Source: CAYRAV01 sp964422365 (lineage in GTDB: Bacteria > Bacillota > Clostridia > Lachnospirales > Lachnospiraceae). From it: a stretch of DNA of 50,553 bases. Below the pieces are notes generated by a model. It searched no databases. It had not been told where the DNA came from and was given only the letters and a program-made list of their open reading frames with translations. The DNA is taken from the NCBI GenBank assembly GCA_964422365.1, contig CAYRAV010000016.1:1-50553 (forward strand), given 5' to 3'. Below are positions 9,673 through 18,961 of the stretch, in pieces; position 1 is the first letter of the stretch, and the number at the start of each line of letters is the position of its first letter. Both the position numbers and the translations under genes were made by a program.

Positions 9673-9920
9673 ATGTAATTCCTCCTGAATTATATTCACA
9701 ATATAGAAACAATAGTATCTTTACAAATTAACGTTTCAATTACTCATATGATTTCCCTGGTTCAATGAATAATTGTCATTATACTAGTATTTCCATATTC
9801 CTTTAAAATATTAGTATCTTGTCTCATTTTGATATAGAATAATAAATCCCATACCTTATCTATTCTACTACATAATTGTCCAGATGTAAAATACTAATTT
9901 TATTGTTCCATAAGAAAAAC

Positions 9921-9983
9921 ACTATTGTTCAGCCATGGCATGCCTAATCACACAAGCTTCTCTGCATGACCCTGAACAGTAAC
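9921..9983 (+). mobile_element. Family B MITE, short decayed copy
   Basis: TTGTTCAGCCATGGCATGC (left) and GCATGACCCTGAACAGTAAC (right) are imperfect inverted ends about 60 bp apart, each with a few substitutions from the family consensus. No target duplication could be read. It sits between the HD-GYP gene and purA. The rest of the 395-bp gap (9673-10067) shows only AT-rich sequence, with one possible purA promoter on the minus strand (TTGAAA, 16 bp, TACTAT, near 9709-9737). Confidence 0.5.
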
Positions 9984-10067
9984 ATTTTATCCAGTCAAAT
10001 GGAAATGCAAGCATTTCTGCCTAACTTGAAACATACCAAATCAGGCTTGCTGCCCATAGGAATAAAC

Positions 10068-11165
10068 TTATACTATAATCTCCTGAATTGTTAGTTCTCT
10101 ATTTTCAGATAAATCCACAAAACCTTTTTCGGTCAAGACCAATGGCTTGGAAACCCAGCAGGGATTAATTTTAATAATTTTTCCTTTTGTATCATCACTC
10201 ATACGCACAGGCATATTTATATAAGCTTCTGCGGTATTTTGCAAAAACGTCAATAAATATTCTGCATCATATTTTTGGAATCCATCCTCTTCCATAATCG
10301 AAATAGCTTTAAATGGACACATTCCTTTTCGATAAGAACGGGTAGCTGTCATTGCATCGTACACATCTGCAATTGATACAATTTTCGCAAAATTCTCAAT
10401 ACTATTCTTGTTCAAACGCATTGGATAACCAGAACCATCCATCCTTTCATGATGCATCAACGCAGCATTTTTCACGCGTTCATCCAAATTCTGATTTTTT
10501 AAAATATTGTATCCATGCTTTGGATGAGTTTTTACCAAAGTATATTCTTCCTCTGTCAGTTTTCCTTTTTTATCGATAATTTCTGCTGGTATCATCAATT
10601 TCCCTATATCATGCAAAATACCAGCCAATGTCAAAATTTGAAGTTCCTCTGTAGATTTACCAAGCCATTTTCCAATTACATTGCTTAACATTCCCACATT
10701 TAAACAATGAGCAAAAGTTATGTCATCATATTGTTTTACACAATTCATCATTTCAATGATATGAAGTCCATTTCGTCCATTTGATAATAGTTCATCTACT
10801 TGTTCTAATAAAATATCAGGTCTGATTTCTTCCTCATTAGAAACAGCTCCTAAAAATATCTTTTCTACATGAGCAATATTCTCAGCAAATGTCTTTTCAA
10901 ATTTCTGAAATTCTTTAGATTTTTTTAATTCATATGCCCTTTGGGAATATATATCATTGTTTTCTGCTTCTCTGACATCCTCCTCGTCATTGTCATCCTC
11001 AACCTCTACCATTACCTGATAAATTCCATACCTTTTCAAATGTAAAATCATATTTTCATTTAAAATAGTATCCTTGCTAATGATAAGCTCATTATTATAA
11101 TATACATCTTCCAGCAATTTTGTACCTGGCATAACACGGAAAACCTGCATTCTTTTCTTAGCCAT
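10068..11165 (-). CDS. HD-GYP domain protein, probable cyclic-di-GMP phosphodiesterase
   Basis: 365 residues, cytoplasmic, with no membrane segment. An N-terminal domain of ~120 residues, partly acidic (EDDNDEED near 56), is followed by an HD-GYP domain. The metal-binding HDIGK lies at residues 185-189, and the diagnostic HHERMDGSGYP at 238-248. Proteins of this family hydrolyse cyclic di-GMP. Because both the HD and GYP signatures are intact I expect activity, though the substrate is inferred. The start at 11165 (MAKKRMQVF) follows GGGGGAAG. A longer reading from 11228 lacks a ribosome binding site. It lies between purB and purA, which it does not resemble in function, so it is probably an independent unit. 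Confidence 0.9.
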   Translation of the reverse strand: MAKKRMQVFRVMPGTKLLEDVYYNNELIISKDTILNENMILHLKRYGIYQVMVEVEDDNDEEDVREAENNDIYSQRAYELKKSKEFQKFEKTFAENIAHVEKIFLGAVSNEEEIRPDILLEQVDELLSNGRNGLHIIEMMNCVKQYDDITFAHCLNVGMLSNVIGKWLGKSTEELQILTLAGILHDIGKLMIPAEIIDKKGKLTEEEYTLVKTHPKHGYNILKNQNLDERVKNAALMHHERMDGSGYPMRLNKNSIENFAKIVSIADVYDAMTATRSYRKGMCPFKAISIMEEDGFQKYDAEYLLTFLQNTAEAYINMPVRMSDDTKGKIIKINPCWVSKPLVLTEKGFVDLSENRELTIQEIIV

Positions 11166-11277
11166 ATGCTTCCCCCATTTGCCCAAAACCCGCCTAAAAA
11201 CTGCTCTTTCAGACACATTTTGATACATTAAGTAATATAATATTGTAACTTCTCCAAACTGTTATTGCTAATTTACT

Positions 11278-11409
11278 GTCACAGTTTCAGCCATGTCATT
11301 CATACCTTGTTTTCCAGTGTGCAGCACATCCATTCCGGCATCCTCTAACAGGTACATTTGCCAAAATATACATTTTAAACAAAAAATTATGAATCGGCTG
11401 AACTGTAAC
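11278..11409 (+). mobile_element. Family B MITE, complete but diverged
   Basis: The left end GTCACAGTTTCAGCCATG and right end CGGCTGAACTGTAAC are inverted. The flanks AATTTACT (11270-11277) and AATTTATC (11410-11417) match at 6 of 8 positions, consistent with an old 8-bp target duplication. The left interior (CATTCATACCTTGTTTTCC) matches other family B copies. It lies 69 bp downstream of the purB stop, between purB and the HD-GYP gene. The rest of that 313-bp gap is featureless. Confidence 0.7.
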
Positions 11410-11478
11410 AATTTATCAAAAGGTTTATTTTAATTTATAATATAAAACAGGCAGCAAACGCATATTCATTTGCTCTAA

Positions 11479-12912
11479 TTATACGTTAATTTCAACCTTT
11501 ACACCTAATGCATCTTTATTCTCATCCAAAATCGGCCAAATCACTTCTGTTATAAATTCTTCTACCTGCTGCTCTGAACGGCCAGTATACTGCTTTGGAT
11601 CCATTTTCCCTTTCAATTCTTCCAATGTCATGGAAAATGCAGAATCTTCTGCAATTAATTCTAATAAATTATTATCCAAGCCTTCCTCTTTCACTCTCTT
11701 TCCAGCTTTCATTGATAACGCTCTAATCTTTTCATGTAATTCCTGTCTGTCACCACCAGCTTTGACTGCATCCATCATAATATTTTCTGTTGCCATAAAA
11801 GGCAATTCTGACATAAGATGTCTCTCTATTACTTTTTCATATACAACAAGTCCATCTGCTACATTTAAATACAAATCAAGAATACCATCAATTGCCAGGA
11901 ATGCTTCTGGAACACTTAGACGTTTATTAGCAGAATCATCTAAAGTTCTTTCAAACCATTGTGTGGAAGAAGTGATTGCAGGATTAAGTGCATCTATCAT
12001 AACATACCTTGCTAAAGATGCAATCCTTTCACTTCTCATCGGATTCCTCTTATATGCCATTGCTGAAGATCCAATTTGATTCTTTTCAAATGGTTCTTCT
12101 ACTTCTTTTAAATGTTGTAATAAACGAATATCATTAGAAAATTTATGTGCACTTGCAGCAATTCCTGCTAATACATTTAGTACTCTTGTATCCACTTTTC
12201 GTGAATAAGTTTGTCCCGATACAGGATATGTGCTGGAAAATCCCATTTTTTCAGCAATGAGCTGATCTAATTTTTTGATTTTTTCATGATCGCCATCAAA
12301 CAATTCCATAAAACTTGCCTGTGTACCTGTTGTTCCTTTGCATCCTAACAATTTCATAGTATCAATCACAAAATCCAAATCCTGCAAATCTAAACACAGT
12401 TCCTGTAACCACAATGCTGCACGTTTTCCTACTGTCATTGGCTGTGCAGGTTGAAAATGTGTAAATGCTAAAGTTGGCGTTGCTTTGTATTTTAATGCAA
12501 ATTTAGATAAAGCATCCATTACGTTCACTAATTTTTTCTTCACTAATCTCAATGCTTCTGTCATAATAATCACATCTGTATTGTCTCCCACATAACATGA
12601 TGTTGCACCCAGATGAATAATCCCCTTTGCTTTGGGGCATTGTTGTCCATATGCATATACATGGGACATCACATCATGACGCACTAATTTTTCTCGTTCT
12701 CTCGCAACGTCATAATTGATTTCATCCTGATGTGCTTTTAATTCATCAATTTGTTCTTGTGTTACATTCAGTCCCAATTCATGCTCTGCTTCTGCTAAAG
12801 CAATCCATAGTTTTCTCCATGTCTTAAATTTCATGTCCTGTGAAAAAATATATTGCATTTCTTTACTCGCATATCTTTCAGACAAAGGGCTTGTATATCT
12901 ATCTGTACTCAT
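11479..12912 (-). CDS. purB: Adenylosuccinate lyase
   Basis: Cleaves fumarate from SAICAR in IMP synthesis and from adenylosuccinate in AMP synthesis; a cytoplasmic homotetramer of the fumarase/aspartase superfamily. 477 residues, full length. The superfamily signature appears at 281-295 (GSSAMAYKRNPMRSE) and contains the flexible catalytic-loop Ser pair. THFQPAQPMTVGKR at 151-164 and LGATSCYVGDN at 101-111 are also family motifs. The start ATG has GGAGG upstream. It is preceded by purF (187-bp gap) in the same direction. I see no riboswitch in the gap. Confidence 0.96.
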   Translation of the reverse strand: MSTDRYTSPLSERYASKEMQYIFSQDMKFKTWRKLWIALAEAEHELGLNVTQEQIDELKAHQDEINYDVAREREKLVRHDVMSHVYAYGQQCPKAKGIIHLGATSCYVGDNTDVIIMTEALRLVKKKLVNVMDALSKFALKYKATPTLAFTHFQPAQPMTVGKRAALWLQELCLDLQDLDFVIDTMKLLGCKGTTGTQASFMELFDGDHEKIKKLDQLIAEKMGFSSTYPVSGQTYSRKVDTRVLNVLAGIAASAHKFSNDIRLLQHLKEVEEPFEKNQIGSSAMAYKRNPMRSERIASLARYVMIDALNPAITSSTQWFERTLDDSANKRLSVPEAFLAIDGILDLYLNVADGLVVYEKVIERHLMSELPFMATENIMMDAVKAGGDRQELHEKIRALSMKAGKRVKEEGLDNNLLELIAEDSAFSMTLEELKGKMDPKQYTGRSEQQVEEFITEVIWPILDENKDALGVKVEINV

Positions 12913-13099
12913 TGTTCAAATTCCTCCACTTTTATTATTAAAACACTTCTCTTTCTATCATTAGCAAGATAAAAACTGTTGTTTCGCTAATCCTTTCCAT
13001 TACATTATTACAATTTACTATGCTGCCATAATTCAGTGATTTTGTAATGTTATCTTAATCATTACTAGATTGATTCCTATGTTATATCTATCCTTATCA

Positions 13100-14536
13100 T
13101 TATTTATCATATTCTCCACGGATATCTTGTTTAGGTGGAGCAACTGGATATTGCCCTGTAAAACATCCATGACAATAACCGGTATCTCCTCCTATCAATT
13201 CTGATAAACGATCTAAGTCTAAATATCCCAATGTATCTGCTCCTATTGCTTTTCGAATTTCTTCTACACTGTGATCATAAGCAATTAACTGCTCTGAAGA
13301 AGGAATATCTGTGCCGAAGAAACATGGATATTTAAATGGTGGCGAACTAATTCTTACATGCACTTCTGCAGCCCCTGCATTCTTTAACATACGCACAATA
13401 CGCTCACTAGTTGTTCCTCTTACAATGGAATCATCTATCATAATAACTCGTTTTCCCTGTACAACTTCCTTTAAAACATTTAATTTGATTTTTACTGCCG
13501 ATTCCCTAACAGACTGTTTTGGCTTAATAAAGGTACGTCCCACATAACTGTTCTTAATAAATGCTGTTCCATATGGTATGCCGGATTCCAGTGCATACCC
13601 CATCGCTGCTACATTTCCAGATTCAGGAACTCCAACTACAATATCTGCTTCTACCGGATTTGTCTGTGCCAAAATCTTTCCTGCTATCATTCTGGAATTA
13701 TAAACACTCACACCATCTAAATAGCTGTCAGGCCTTGCAAAATAAATATATTCAAAAATACATTTTCCAATTTTAGGCTGACACATACTTGTATCAGACA
13801 TCACTCCATCAGGTGTAATAGTTACAATCTCACCTGGCAGTACATCACGCACAAATTCTGCACTAACTGCATCCAGTGCACAAGTTTCCGAAGCTAAAAT
13901 ATATGCATTGTCTCTTTTTCCAATACACAGCGGACGGAAACCAAATGGATCTCTGGCACCTATTAATTTTCTTGGACTCATTACAATAAGAGAATAAGCT
14001 CCTTTTAATTTTAACATTGCATTCTTTACAGCTGCCTCTACAGTTGGTGTTTCCAATCTTTCTCTTGCAATGTGGTAAGCAATCACTTCTGAATCAATTG
14101 TAGTCTGGAAAATAGCTCCTGTATATTCCAGCTCTTCTCTTAATTCCAAAGCATTTACCAGATTGCCATTGTGTGCTAGTGCTAAGGTTCCTTTTACATA
14201 ATTTAATACTAATGGCTGCGTATTTTCATTTACACTTGCACCTGCGGTTGAATATCTTACATGACCTACACCAATGTCACCTTTTAAATTCCCAAGATTC
14301 TCCGGATTAAAAACTTCGTTTACCAATCCCATCCCTTTGCATGACAGTACCTTTCTCTTTGGTCCCTGTGTATCACTAACTGCAATACCACAGCTTTCCT
14401 GTCCTCTATGCTGCAATGCGAATAATCCATAATAAACTGAAGATGCAATATCATTTCCATCAAAATCATAGATTCCAAAAACACCACATTCTTCATGCAA
14501 TTCGCTTGAATCTGTTTCTCTTATCATATCGCTCAT
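13100..14536 (-). CDS. purF: Amidophosphoribosyltransferase (glutamine PRPP amidotransferase)
   Basis: First step of purine synthesis: transfers the glutamine amide to PRPP. 478 residues. A 16-residue propeptide precedes the catalytic Cys17 (EECGVFGI), which would become the N-terminal nucleophile after cleavage. The glutaminase domain occupies roughly 17-250. The PRPP-binding loop VIMIDDSIVRGTT is in the phosphoribosyltransferase domain. Cysteines in CIFEYIYF, PCFFGTD and CHGCF fit the Bacillus-type 4Fe-4S enzyme, which is oxygen-sensitive. The start ATG at 14536 has AGGAACAGG upstream; the second ATG three codons on is an alternative. It is flanked by purC and purB in the same orientation. 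Confidence 0.97.
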   Translation of the reverse strand: MSDMIRETDSSELHEECGVFGIYDFDGNDIASSVYYGLFALQHRGQESCGIAVSDTQGPKRKVLSCKGMGLVNEVFNPENLGNLKGDIGVGHVRYSTAGASVNENTQPLVLNYVKGTLALAHNGNLVNALELREELEYTGAIFQTTIDSEVIAYHIARERLETPTVEAAVKNAMLKLKGAYSLIVMSPRKLIGARDPFGFRPLCIGKRDNAYILASETCALDAVSAEFVRDVLPGEIVTITPDGVMSDTSMCQPKIGKCIFEYIYFARPDSYLDGVSVYNSRMIAGKILAQTNPVEADIVVGVPESGNVAAMGYALESGIPYGTAFIKNSYVGRTFIKPKQSVRESAVKIKLNVLKEVVQGKRVIMIDDSIVRGTTSERIVRMLKNAGAAEVHVRISSPPFKYPCFFGTDIPSSEQLIAYDHSVEEIRKAIGADTLGYLDLDRLSELIGGDTGYCHGCFTGQYPVAPPKQDIRGEYDK

Positions 14537-14642
14537 GTCCCATACCTGTTCCTTTCAAATAAACTCCTCTTATATTTGAAAAGTGCAAACCAAAATAAAA
14601 ATTTGATCTACATTCTTTTTCCTTTCCTAAACATGTTATAAG

Positions 14643-14692
14643 GCTGCCGCACACAATATTGCTCTTTCTATTAGTACGACAGCCCTTTCATA
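14643..14692 (-). other. Hairpin between purC and purF
   Basis: GGCTGCCG at about 14643 pairs with CGACAGCC at about 14684, with one G-U pair across a ~34-nt loop. The minus-strand transcript would fold this between the two purine genes. There is no clear U-tract, so it could be a weak terminator or a processing site. Confidence 0.3.
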
Positions 14693-14716
14693 CAAGCTTA
14701 TCACAAACCACACTAC

Positions 14717-14754
14717 GTACAGTTCAGTTATGCCATTCCTATACAAACTATTAC
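14717..14754 (+). mobile_element. Family B MITE, tiny decayed copy overlapping the purC stop
   Basis: GTACAGTTCAGTTATGCC (left) and AAACTATTAC (right, 14745-14754) resemble the two family B ends only ~38 bp apart. Read from the minus strand, the right end starts GTAATAGTTT, and its TAA is the purC stop codon. No duplication was found, so assignment as an element remnant rests on the ends alone. Confidence 0.45.
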
Positions 14755-15461
14755 TTTATTAAACCAATACGCTTTGCTACTTCATGATATGCATCTTCAA
14801 CACCGCCTAAATCTCTTCTAAAACGGTCTTTGTCTAATTTTTCCTTTGTCTTTTTATCCCAGAACCGGCATGTATCTGGTGAAATTTCATCTGCTAGAAT
14901 AATTTCCCCATTACAACGTCCAAATTCTACTTTAAAATCAATCAAATCAATACCACATTCATCAAAGAAATTTTTCAAGAAATCATTTACTTTGAATACT
15001 AATTCTGTAATCTTGTCAATCTCTTCCCTTGTTGCCGCACCAATTGCAATTGCATAATAATCATTGATCATCGGATCTCCTAATGCATCATCCTTATAAC
15101 TAAACTCTAAAGTTGGACAAAGCAGCTTTGTGCCTTCTTCAATACCAAGTTTTTTGGAAAAGCTTCCTGCCGCAACATTTCTGATGATAACTTCTAAAGG
15201 AACAATTTCCACTTGTTTTACAGCTGTTTCCCTATCACTTAATTCCTCTACTAAATGTGTTGGAACCCCTGCATCTTCTAATTTCTTAAATAAATAATTT
15301 GTCATTTTGTTATTAATGACACCTTTTCCAACAATTGTTCCTTTTTTTTCTCCATTAAATGCTGTTGCATCATCTTTATAATCTACAATGTAGATTCCTT
15401 CCTCATCTGTTTTGAAAACTTTTTTTGCTTTTCCCTCATACAACATTTCTAATTTTTTCAA
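14751..15461 (-). CDS. purC: Phosphoribosylaminoimidazole-succinocarboxamide synthase (SAICAR synthetase)
   Basis: Condenses CAIR with aspartate using ATP in purine synthesis; cytoplasmic. 236 residues from the chosen start, the usual length. MLYEGKAKKVF near the N-terminus is the ATP-binding opening typical of the family. EVIIRNVAAGSF, DPMINDYYAIAIG and LADEISPDTCRFWD are conserved family stretches. I prefer the TTG at 15461, with AGGTGG 5 nt upstream, over the in-frame GTG at 15470, which overlaps that site. A good promoter lies at 15618-15646. It is the first of the run purC-purF-purB. Confidence 0.96.
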   Translation of the reverse strand: MKKLEMLYEGKAKKVFKTDEEGIYIVDYKDDATAFNGEKKGTIVGKGVINNKMTNYLFKKLEDAGVPTHLVEELSDRETAVKQVEIVPLEVIIRNVAAGSFSKKLGIEEGTKLLCPTLEFSYKDDALGDPMINDYYAIAIGAATREEIDKITELVFKVNDFLKNFFDECGIDLIDFKVEFGRCNGEIILADEISPDTCRFWDKKTKEKLDKDRFRRDLGGVEDAYHEVAKRIGLIK

Positions 15462-15617
15462 TTTGTCCACCTATCCTTTATTTCTTTTTGCGTTTTAGTA
15501 TATGATTCATTACAAGTCAAACTCCTGTCAGTTAACCCTAACTTTAATTATAATCACGAAAACAATATTCGCAATAGTTTTTTGAGGTTTTTTGCAGAAA
15601 TTTGCTACCATGTTCTT

Positions 15618-15646
15618 ATTTTATTATTCATTTTACCTTTTGTCAA
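15618..15646 (-). promoter_or_regulatory. Promoter of purC
   Basis: On the minus strand TTGACA (15646-15641) and TAAAAT (15623-15618) are 17 bp apart, close to consensus. It begins 10 bp beyond the stop of the upstream glycosidase gene. A second possible pair (TTGCGA, 16 bp, TATAAT) overlaps a CGAA-N7-TTCG palindrome near 15553-15567, which could be an operator. Confidence 0.6.
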
Positions 15647-15655
15647 TATTTCCTG

Positions 15656-16975
15656 TTATTTTCTATTATTATAAATCAGACTTGTATCACCTGTAATAAT
15701 ACCCCGTCGTATTTTTGTCTTTATAATTTTTTTCACAGACTTATCAATTTCTTTTTCTGAAATATTACCCGATTTTACAGCCTCCATAATGCCATTGTAA
15801 GCCTGTTCTATATCTTCTGGCATTAAAACCATATCTGCACCTTCTGTAATTGCTTTTACTGCTGCCTCTTTAGCCGCATATTTTTTGGTAATTGCTTTCA
15901 TATCCATAGCATCTGTAATGATAATTCCATTAAATTCCAACTCTTCTCTTAACATTTGTTTCATTACAACACTGCATAAAGAGGCTGGTTCTGTTGTTCC
16001 CGAAACTCTGCTGACAGACACATGAGACACCATAACAAAGTCTGCTCCCGCCTTTATCCCTGCTTGAAATGGAAGAAAATCTACTGCCCGTAACTTCATC
16101 AGATTACTTTCTAAATTTACCACATCCTGATGAGTATCCCCATCTGTACTTCCCTGCCCTGGAAAATGTTTTACTGCTGAACTTACTCCCTGCTCCTGAA
16201 GACCTTTTACTACATTCGCCACCATTTTTGATACTACTTTTTCATCACTTCCAAAAGAACGGCTTCCGATTTCGGTATTCTTTTCATTAGTCTTTACATC
16301 GGCCACTGGTGCAAAGTTTAAATTAAATCCAAGTTCTTTTATTTCTTTTCCGATTGTTACACCCATTTCATAAGCATATTCTGTTTCTTCACTAGCTCCT
16401 ATCTCCTCCATTGTTGGAAACTTTGTTGTATTCATATTAGAATTATTTGCTATCCTTGCGACTTCTCCCCCCTCTTCATCTACAGAAATGAACAAAGGAA
16501 TTCTGCTATTCTCCTGCAGTTCTTCAATAAATGTTTTTGTTTGTTCAATATTCTCAATGTTTCTAGAGAAAAAAATCACTCCTCCTATATGATACTTTTG
16601 CATATTTTTTTCCATTTTATTCGTAATTTTACGGAATTCATAATAACTTCCCTTACTTTTATCCAGATTTTCAAAATTCACAATAAATAACTGTCCGATC
16701 TTTTCTTCTAATGTCATATTGTTTAAAATGTCTTTTGACATTCCTTCCATAACACCTTGATCTGTAATAATCAAAGGTGTTTCTGTCTCTGGTGTTTCCA
16801 AATCAGGCGACTGCATTGTTTCTGTATCTATTGCGGCTGTACTAGCTGGTTCTGCTATTGTTATATTTTTTGTAATTGCTGGTGTATTGACTGTTTCTGA
16901 AACTAAATTTTTCTTACACCCCACTATTAATAAAGCGAGCATACCAACCATTAATAACATTTTACATTGTTTCAT
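15656..16975 (-). CDS. Glycoside hydrolase family 3 lipoprotein, NagZ-like beta-N-acetylhexosaminidase
   Basis: 439 residues. A lipoprotein signal peptide ends at the lipobox LIVGC (Cys20), followed by a Ser/Thr/Pro-rich linker to ~70 and then a GH3 catalytic domain. KHFPGQGSTDGDTH carries the conserved Lys-His and the NagZ-type His-containing loop, and IITDAMDM holds the likely nucleophile Asp. NagZ-type enzymes remove N-acetylglucosamine from muropeptides, so an outer-surface cell-wall recycling role is likely. AAAGGAG lies 5 nt before the ATG. It is upstream of purC but separated by the purC promoter. The substrate is inferred from the motif, not shown. Confidence 0.88.
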   Translation of the reverse strand: MKQCKMLLMVGMLALLIVGCKKNLVSETVNTPAITKNITIAEPASTAAIDTETMQSPDLETPETETPLIITDQGVMEGMSKDILNNMTLEEKIGQLFIVNFENLDKSKGSYYEFRKITNKMEKNMQKYHIGGVIFFSRNIENIEQTKTFIEELQENSRIPLFISVDEEGGEVARIANNSNMNTTKFPTMEEIGASEETEYAYEMGVTIGKEIKELGFNLNFAPVADVKTNEKNTEIGSRSFGSDEKVVSKMVANVVKGLQEQGVSSAVKHFPGQGSTDGDTHQDVVNLESNLMKLRAVDFLPFQAGIKAGADFVMVSHVSVSRVSGTTEPASLCSVVMKQMLREELEFNGIIITDAMDMKAITKKYAAKEAAVKAITEGADMVLMPEDIEQAYNGIMEAVKSGNISEKEIDKSVKKIIKTKIRRGIITGDTSLIYNNRK

Positions 16976-17146
16976 CTTTTCTCCTTTCGTATGTTCTCTC
17001 TTTTCATTCTGCTGCTTTCTGATATTCTCTAACTATTATAATCAATCTAATCTATTTTTACAAGAATAATTCTGACAGATTATGATTGGCATAACCCAAT
17101 AGCAGCTCACTTGCGTGACAGCCTTGAGCAATGGTAAACGAAAAAC

Positions 17147-17193
17147 TGCCATATCGCAACACTTACTTTCATGTGTACATGCGATATGGCAAT
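17147..17193. repeat. Perfect 12-bp inverted repeat in the gap between gltD and the glycosidase
   Basis: TGCCATATCGCA and TGCGATATGGCA are exact inverted repeats around a ~21-nt loop that itself has ACAC/GTGT arms. There is no U-tract on either strand. The 397-bp gap (16976-17372) also has a weaker GCTCTTC/GAAGAGC hairpin at 17329-17358, just downstream of gltD. No gene was seen in this gap. Confidence 0.5.
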
Positions 17194-17372
17194 CTGCTAT
17201 TCACGATTATATTTACTTTTCACATTTTCATTACATAACGATTCTTTTGTCTTTCTTATGGTGTATAGAACCTTTTTCCACTCTATGGAATGACACTGTT
17301 TGAAATCTCTGTTCACCTCAAATGCAAACTGCTCTTCTATGTTCCATTCCTCTGAAGAGCAAACATCTTCTA

Positions 17373-18857
17373 CTATAGATTAGAGTATCCCATCAAATGC
17401 ATATCTACTTCCTTTGCTGCATCTCTTCCTTCTCGGATTGCCCATACAACCAAAGACTGCCCTCTGTGCATATCACCTGCTACAAAAACATTTTCTACAT
17501 TTGTTGCATGTTTTTCCGGTTCTGTTACCACGTTCGTTCTCTGATTAAGTTCTACCCCAAATGCTTTTGCAACATAAGGCTGTGTCCCTAAGAAACCTGC
17601 TGCGATTAGTACAATATCTGCATCTAATTCAAATTCACTTCCCGGTACTTCTGCCATAATATTTCTCTTTGCTTTTTCATCATATTTGCTTTCAAGCCTA
17701 ATACATTTTGCCTTGCAGACATTACCATCTTTATCTTTCACAAATTCTTTTACTGTTGTTTGATAGATTCTTGGATCTTTTCCAAATACTGCAATGGCCT
17801 CTTCCTGACCATAGTCTGTTTTGCAGACTCTTGGCCATTCCGGCCATGGGTTCTTTTCTGTTCTTTCATCAGGAAGTTTAGGCATCATTTCTAACTGCAC
17901 TACTGACTTTGCACCATGGCGAATGGATGTACCAACACAATCATTTCCTGTATCACCACCACCGATAATCAACACATTCCTGCCTTTTGCATTGATATAT
18001 TTTCCGTCCTTCAAATCAGAATCAAGCAAGCTCTTTGTGGTTGATTTTAAGAAGTCAACTGCAAAATAGATTCCCTTTGCATCTCTTCCGGGTACAGTAA
18101 TATCCCTTGGATTAGATGCTCCACATGCCAATACAACACTATCAAATTCCTTCAAAATTTCTGTTGCTTTCGTCGTATTTCCCACATCAGAATTTGTCTT
18201 AAAAATAATGCCTTCTTCTTTCATGATGTTTACTTTCCTGTCAATCACATGTTTTTCTAATTTCATATTAGGAATTCCATACATTAACAGTCCTCCAACA
18301 CGATCTTCTCTTTCAAAGACAGTTACTTCATGCCCTCTTTTATTTAATTGATCTGCAGTTGCAAGTCCGGAAGGTCCAGAACCGATAACTGCTACTTTTT
18401 TGCCTGTTCTCACTTTTGGCGGATTAGCTTTTAACAAGTCATGGTCATATGCATATTCAATAATACTATACTCATTTTCTTTTGTTGAAACAGATTCACC
18501 ATTCAAGCTGCATGTACAGGCCGCTTCACAAAGTGCAGGACACACTCTTGAAGTAAATTCCGGAAAATTATTTGTTTTTTTCAATCTGCCAAGCGCCTGC
18601 TCGTAATTATCCTGAAATAACAGATCATTCCATTCCGGTACCAGGTTATTCAAAGGGCAACCTGATACCATGCCTCCAATCATCATTCCCGCCTGACAGA
18701 AAGGAACACCACAATCCATACATCTTGCTGCCTGTTGTTTCCGTTCTTCTTTTGGCATTGGTACATGGAATTCATTAAAATTCTTAATTCTATCTAAAGG
18801 TTCAACTGCCTTATTTGTTTTTCTTTCATAATCCATAAATCCGGTTGGTTTTCCCAT
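17373..18857 (-). CDS. gltD: Glutamate synthase, NADPH-dependent small (beta) subunit
   Basis: Delivers electrons from NADPH through FAD and Fe-S clusters to the large subunit for glutamate synthesis from glutamine and 2-oxoglutarate. 494 residues. The N-terminal Fe-S domain has CMDCGVPFC, GCP and CPALCEAAC cysteines. The FAD site is VAVIGSGPSGLA (residues ~150) and the NADPH site VLIIGGGDTGNDC. The C-terminal AGDMHRGQSLVVWAI is the conserved FAD-closing stretch. AGGAGG lies 8 nt before the ATG. It follows gltB by 104 bp, with a miniature family B element in between. Confidence 0.97.
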   Translation of the reverse strand: MGKPTGFMDYERKTNKAVEPLDRIKNFNEFHVPMPKEERKQQAARCMDCGVPFCQAGMMIGGMVSGCPLNNLVPEWNDLLFQDNYEQALGRLKKTNNFPEFTSRVCPALCEAACTCSLNGESVSTKENEYSIIEYAYDHDLLKANPPKVRTGKKVAVIGSGPSGLATADQLNKRGHEVTVFEREDRVGGLLMYGIPNMKLEKHVIDRKVNIMKEEGIIFKTNSDVGNTTKATEILKEFDSVVLACGASNPRDITVPGRDAKGIYFAVDFLKSTTKSLLDSDLKDGKYINAKGRNVLIIGGGDTGNDCVGTSIRHGAKSVVQLEMMPKLPDERTEKNPWPEWPRVCKTDYGQEEAIAVFGKDPRIYQTTVKEFVKDKDGNVCKAKCIRLESKYDEKAKRNIMAEVPGSEFELDADIVLIAAGFLGTQPYVAKAFGVELNQRTNVVTEPEKHATNVENVFVAGDMHRGQSLVVWAIREGRDAAKEVDMHLMGYSNL

Positions 18858-18883
18858 CTGTATATCCTCCTATATTTCTTTGT

Positions 18884-18935
18884 GTAACAGTTCAGCCATG
18901 CAGATAAGATATAAATGACATAACCAAACTGTTAC
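18884..18935 (+). mobile_element. Family B MITE, 52-bp miniature, between gltB and gltD
   Basis: GTAACAGTTCAGCCATGC at the left and ATAACCAAACTGTTAC at the right are inverted ends with only ~18 bp between them. The flanks TTCTTTGT (18876-18883) and CTCTTTGT (18936-18943) match at 7 of 8 positions. It is the smallest readable copy in the window and shows that little beyond the ends is needed for mobility. It lies 26 bp downstream of the gltB stop, inside the gltBD transcript. Confidence 0.8.
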
Positions 18936-18961
18936 CTCTTTGTTCTAAAATCATACTTCCA

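Noticed and set aside
12913..15655. Purine riboswitch upstream of purB, purF or purC
   Set aside because: Looked for the conserved aptamer joins and loops and did not see them in these gaps.
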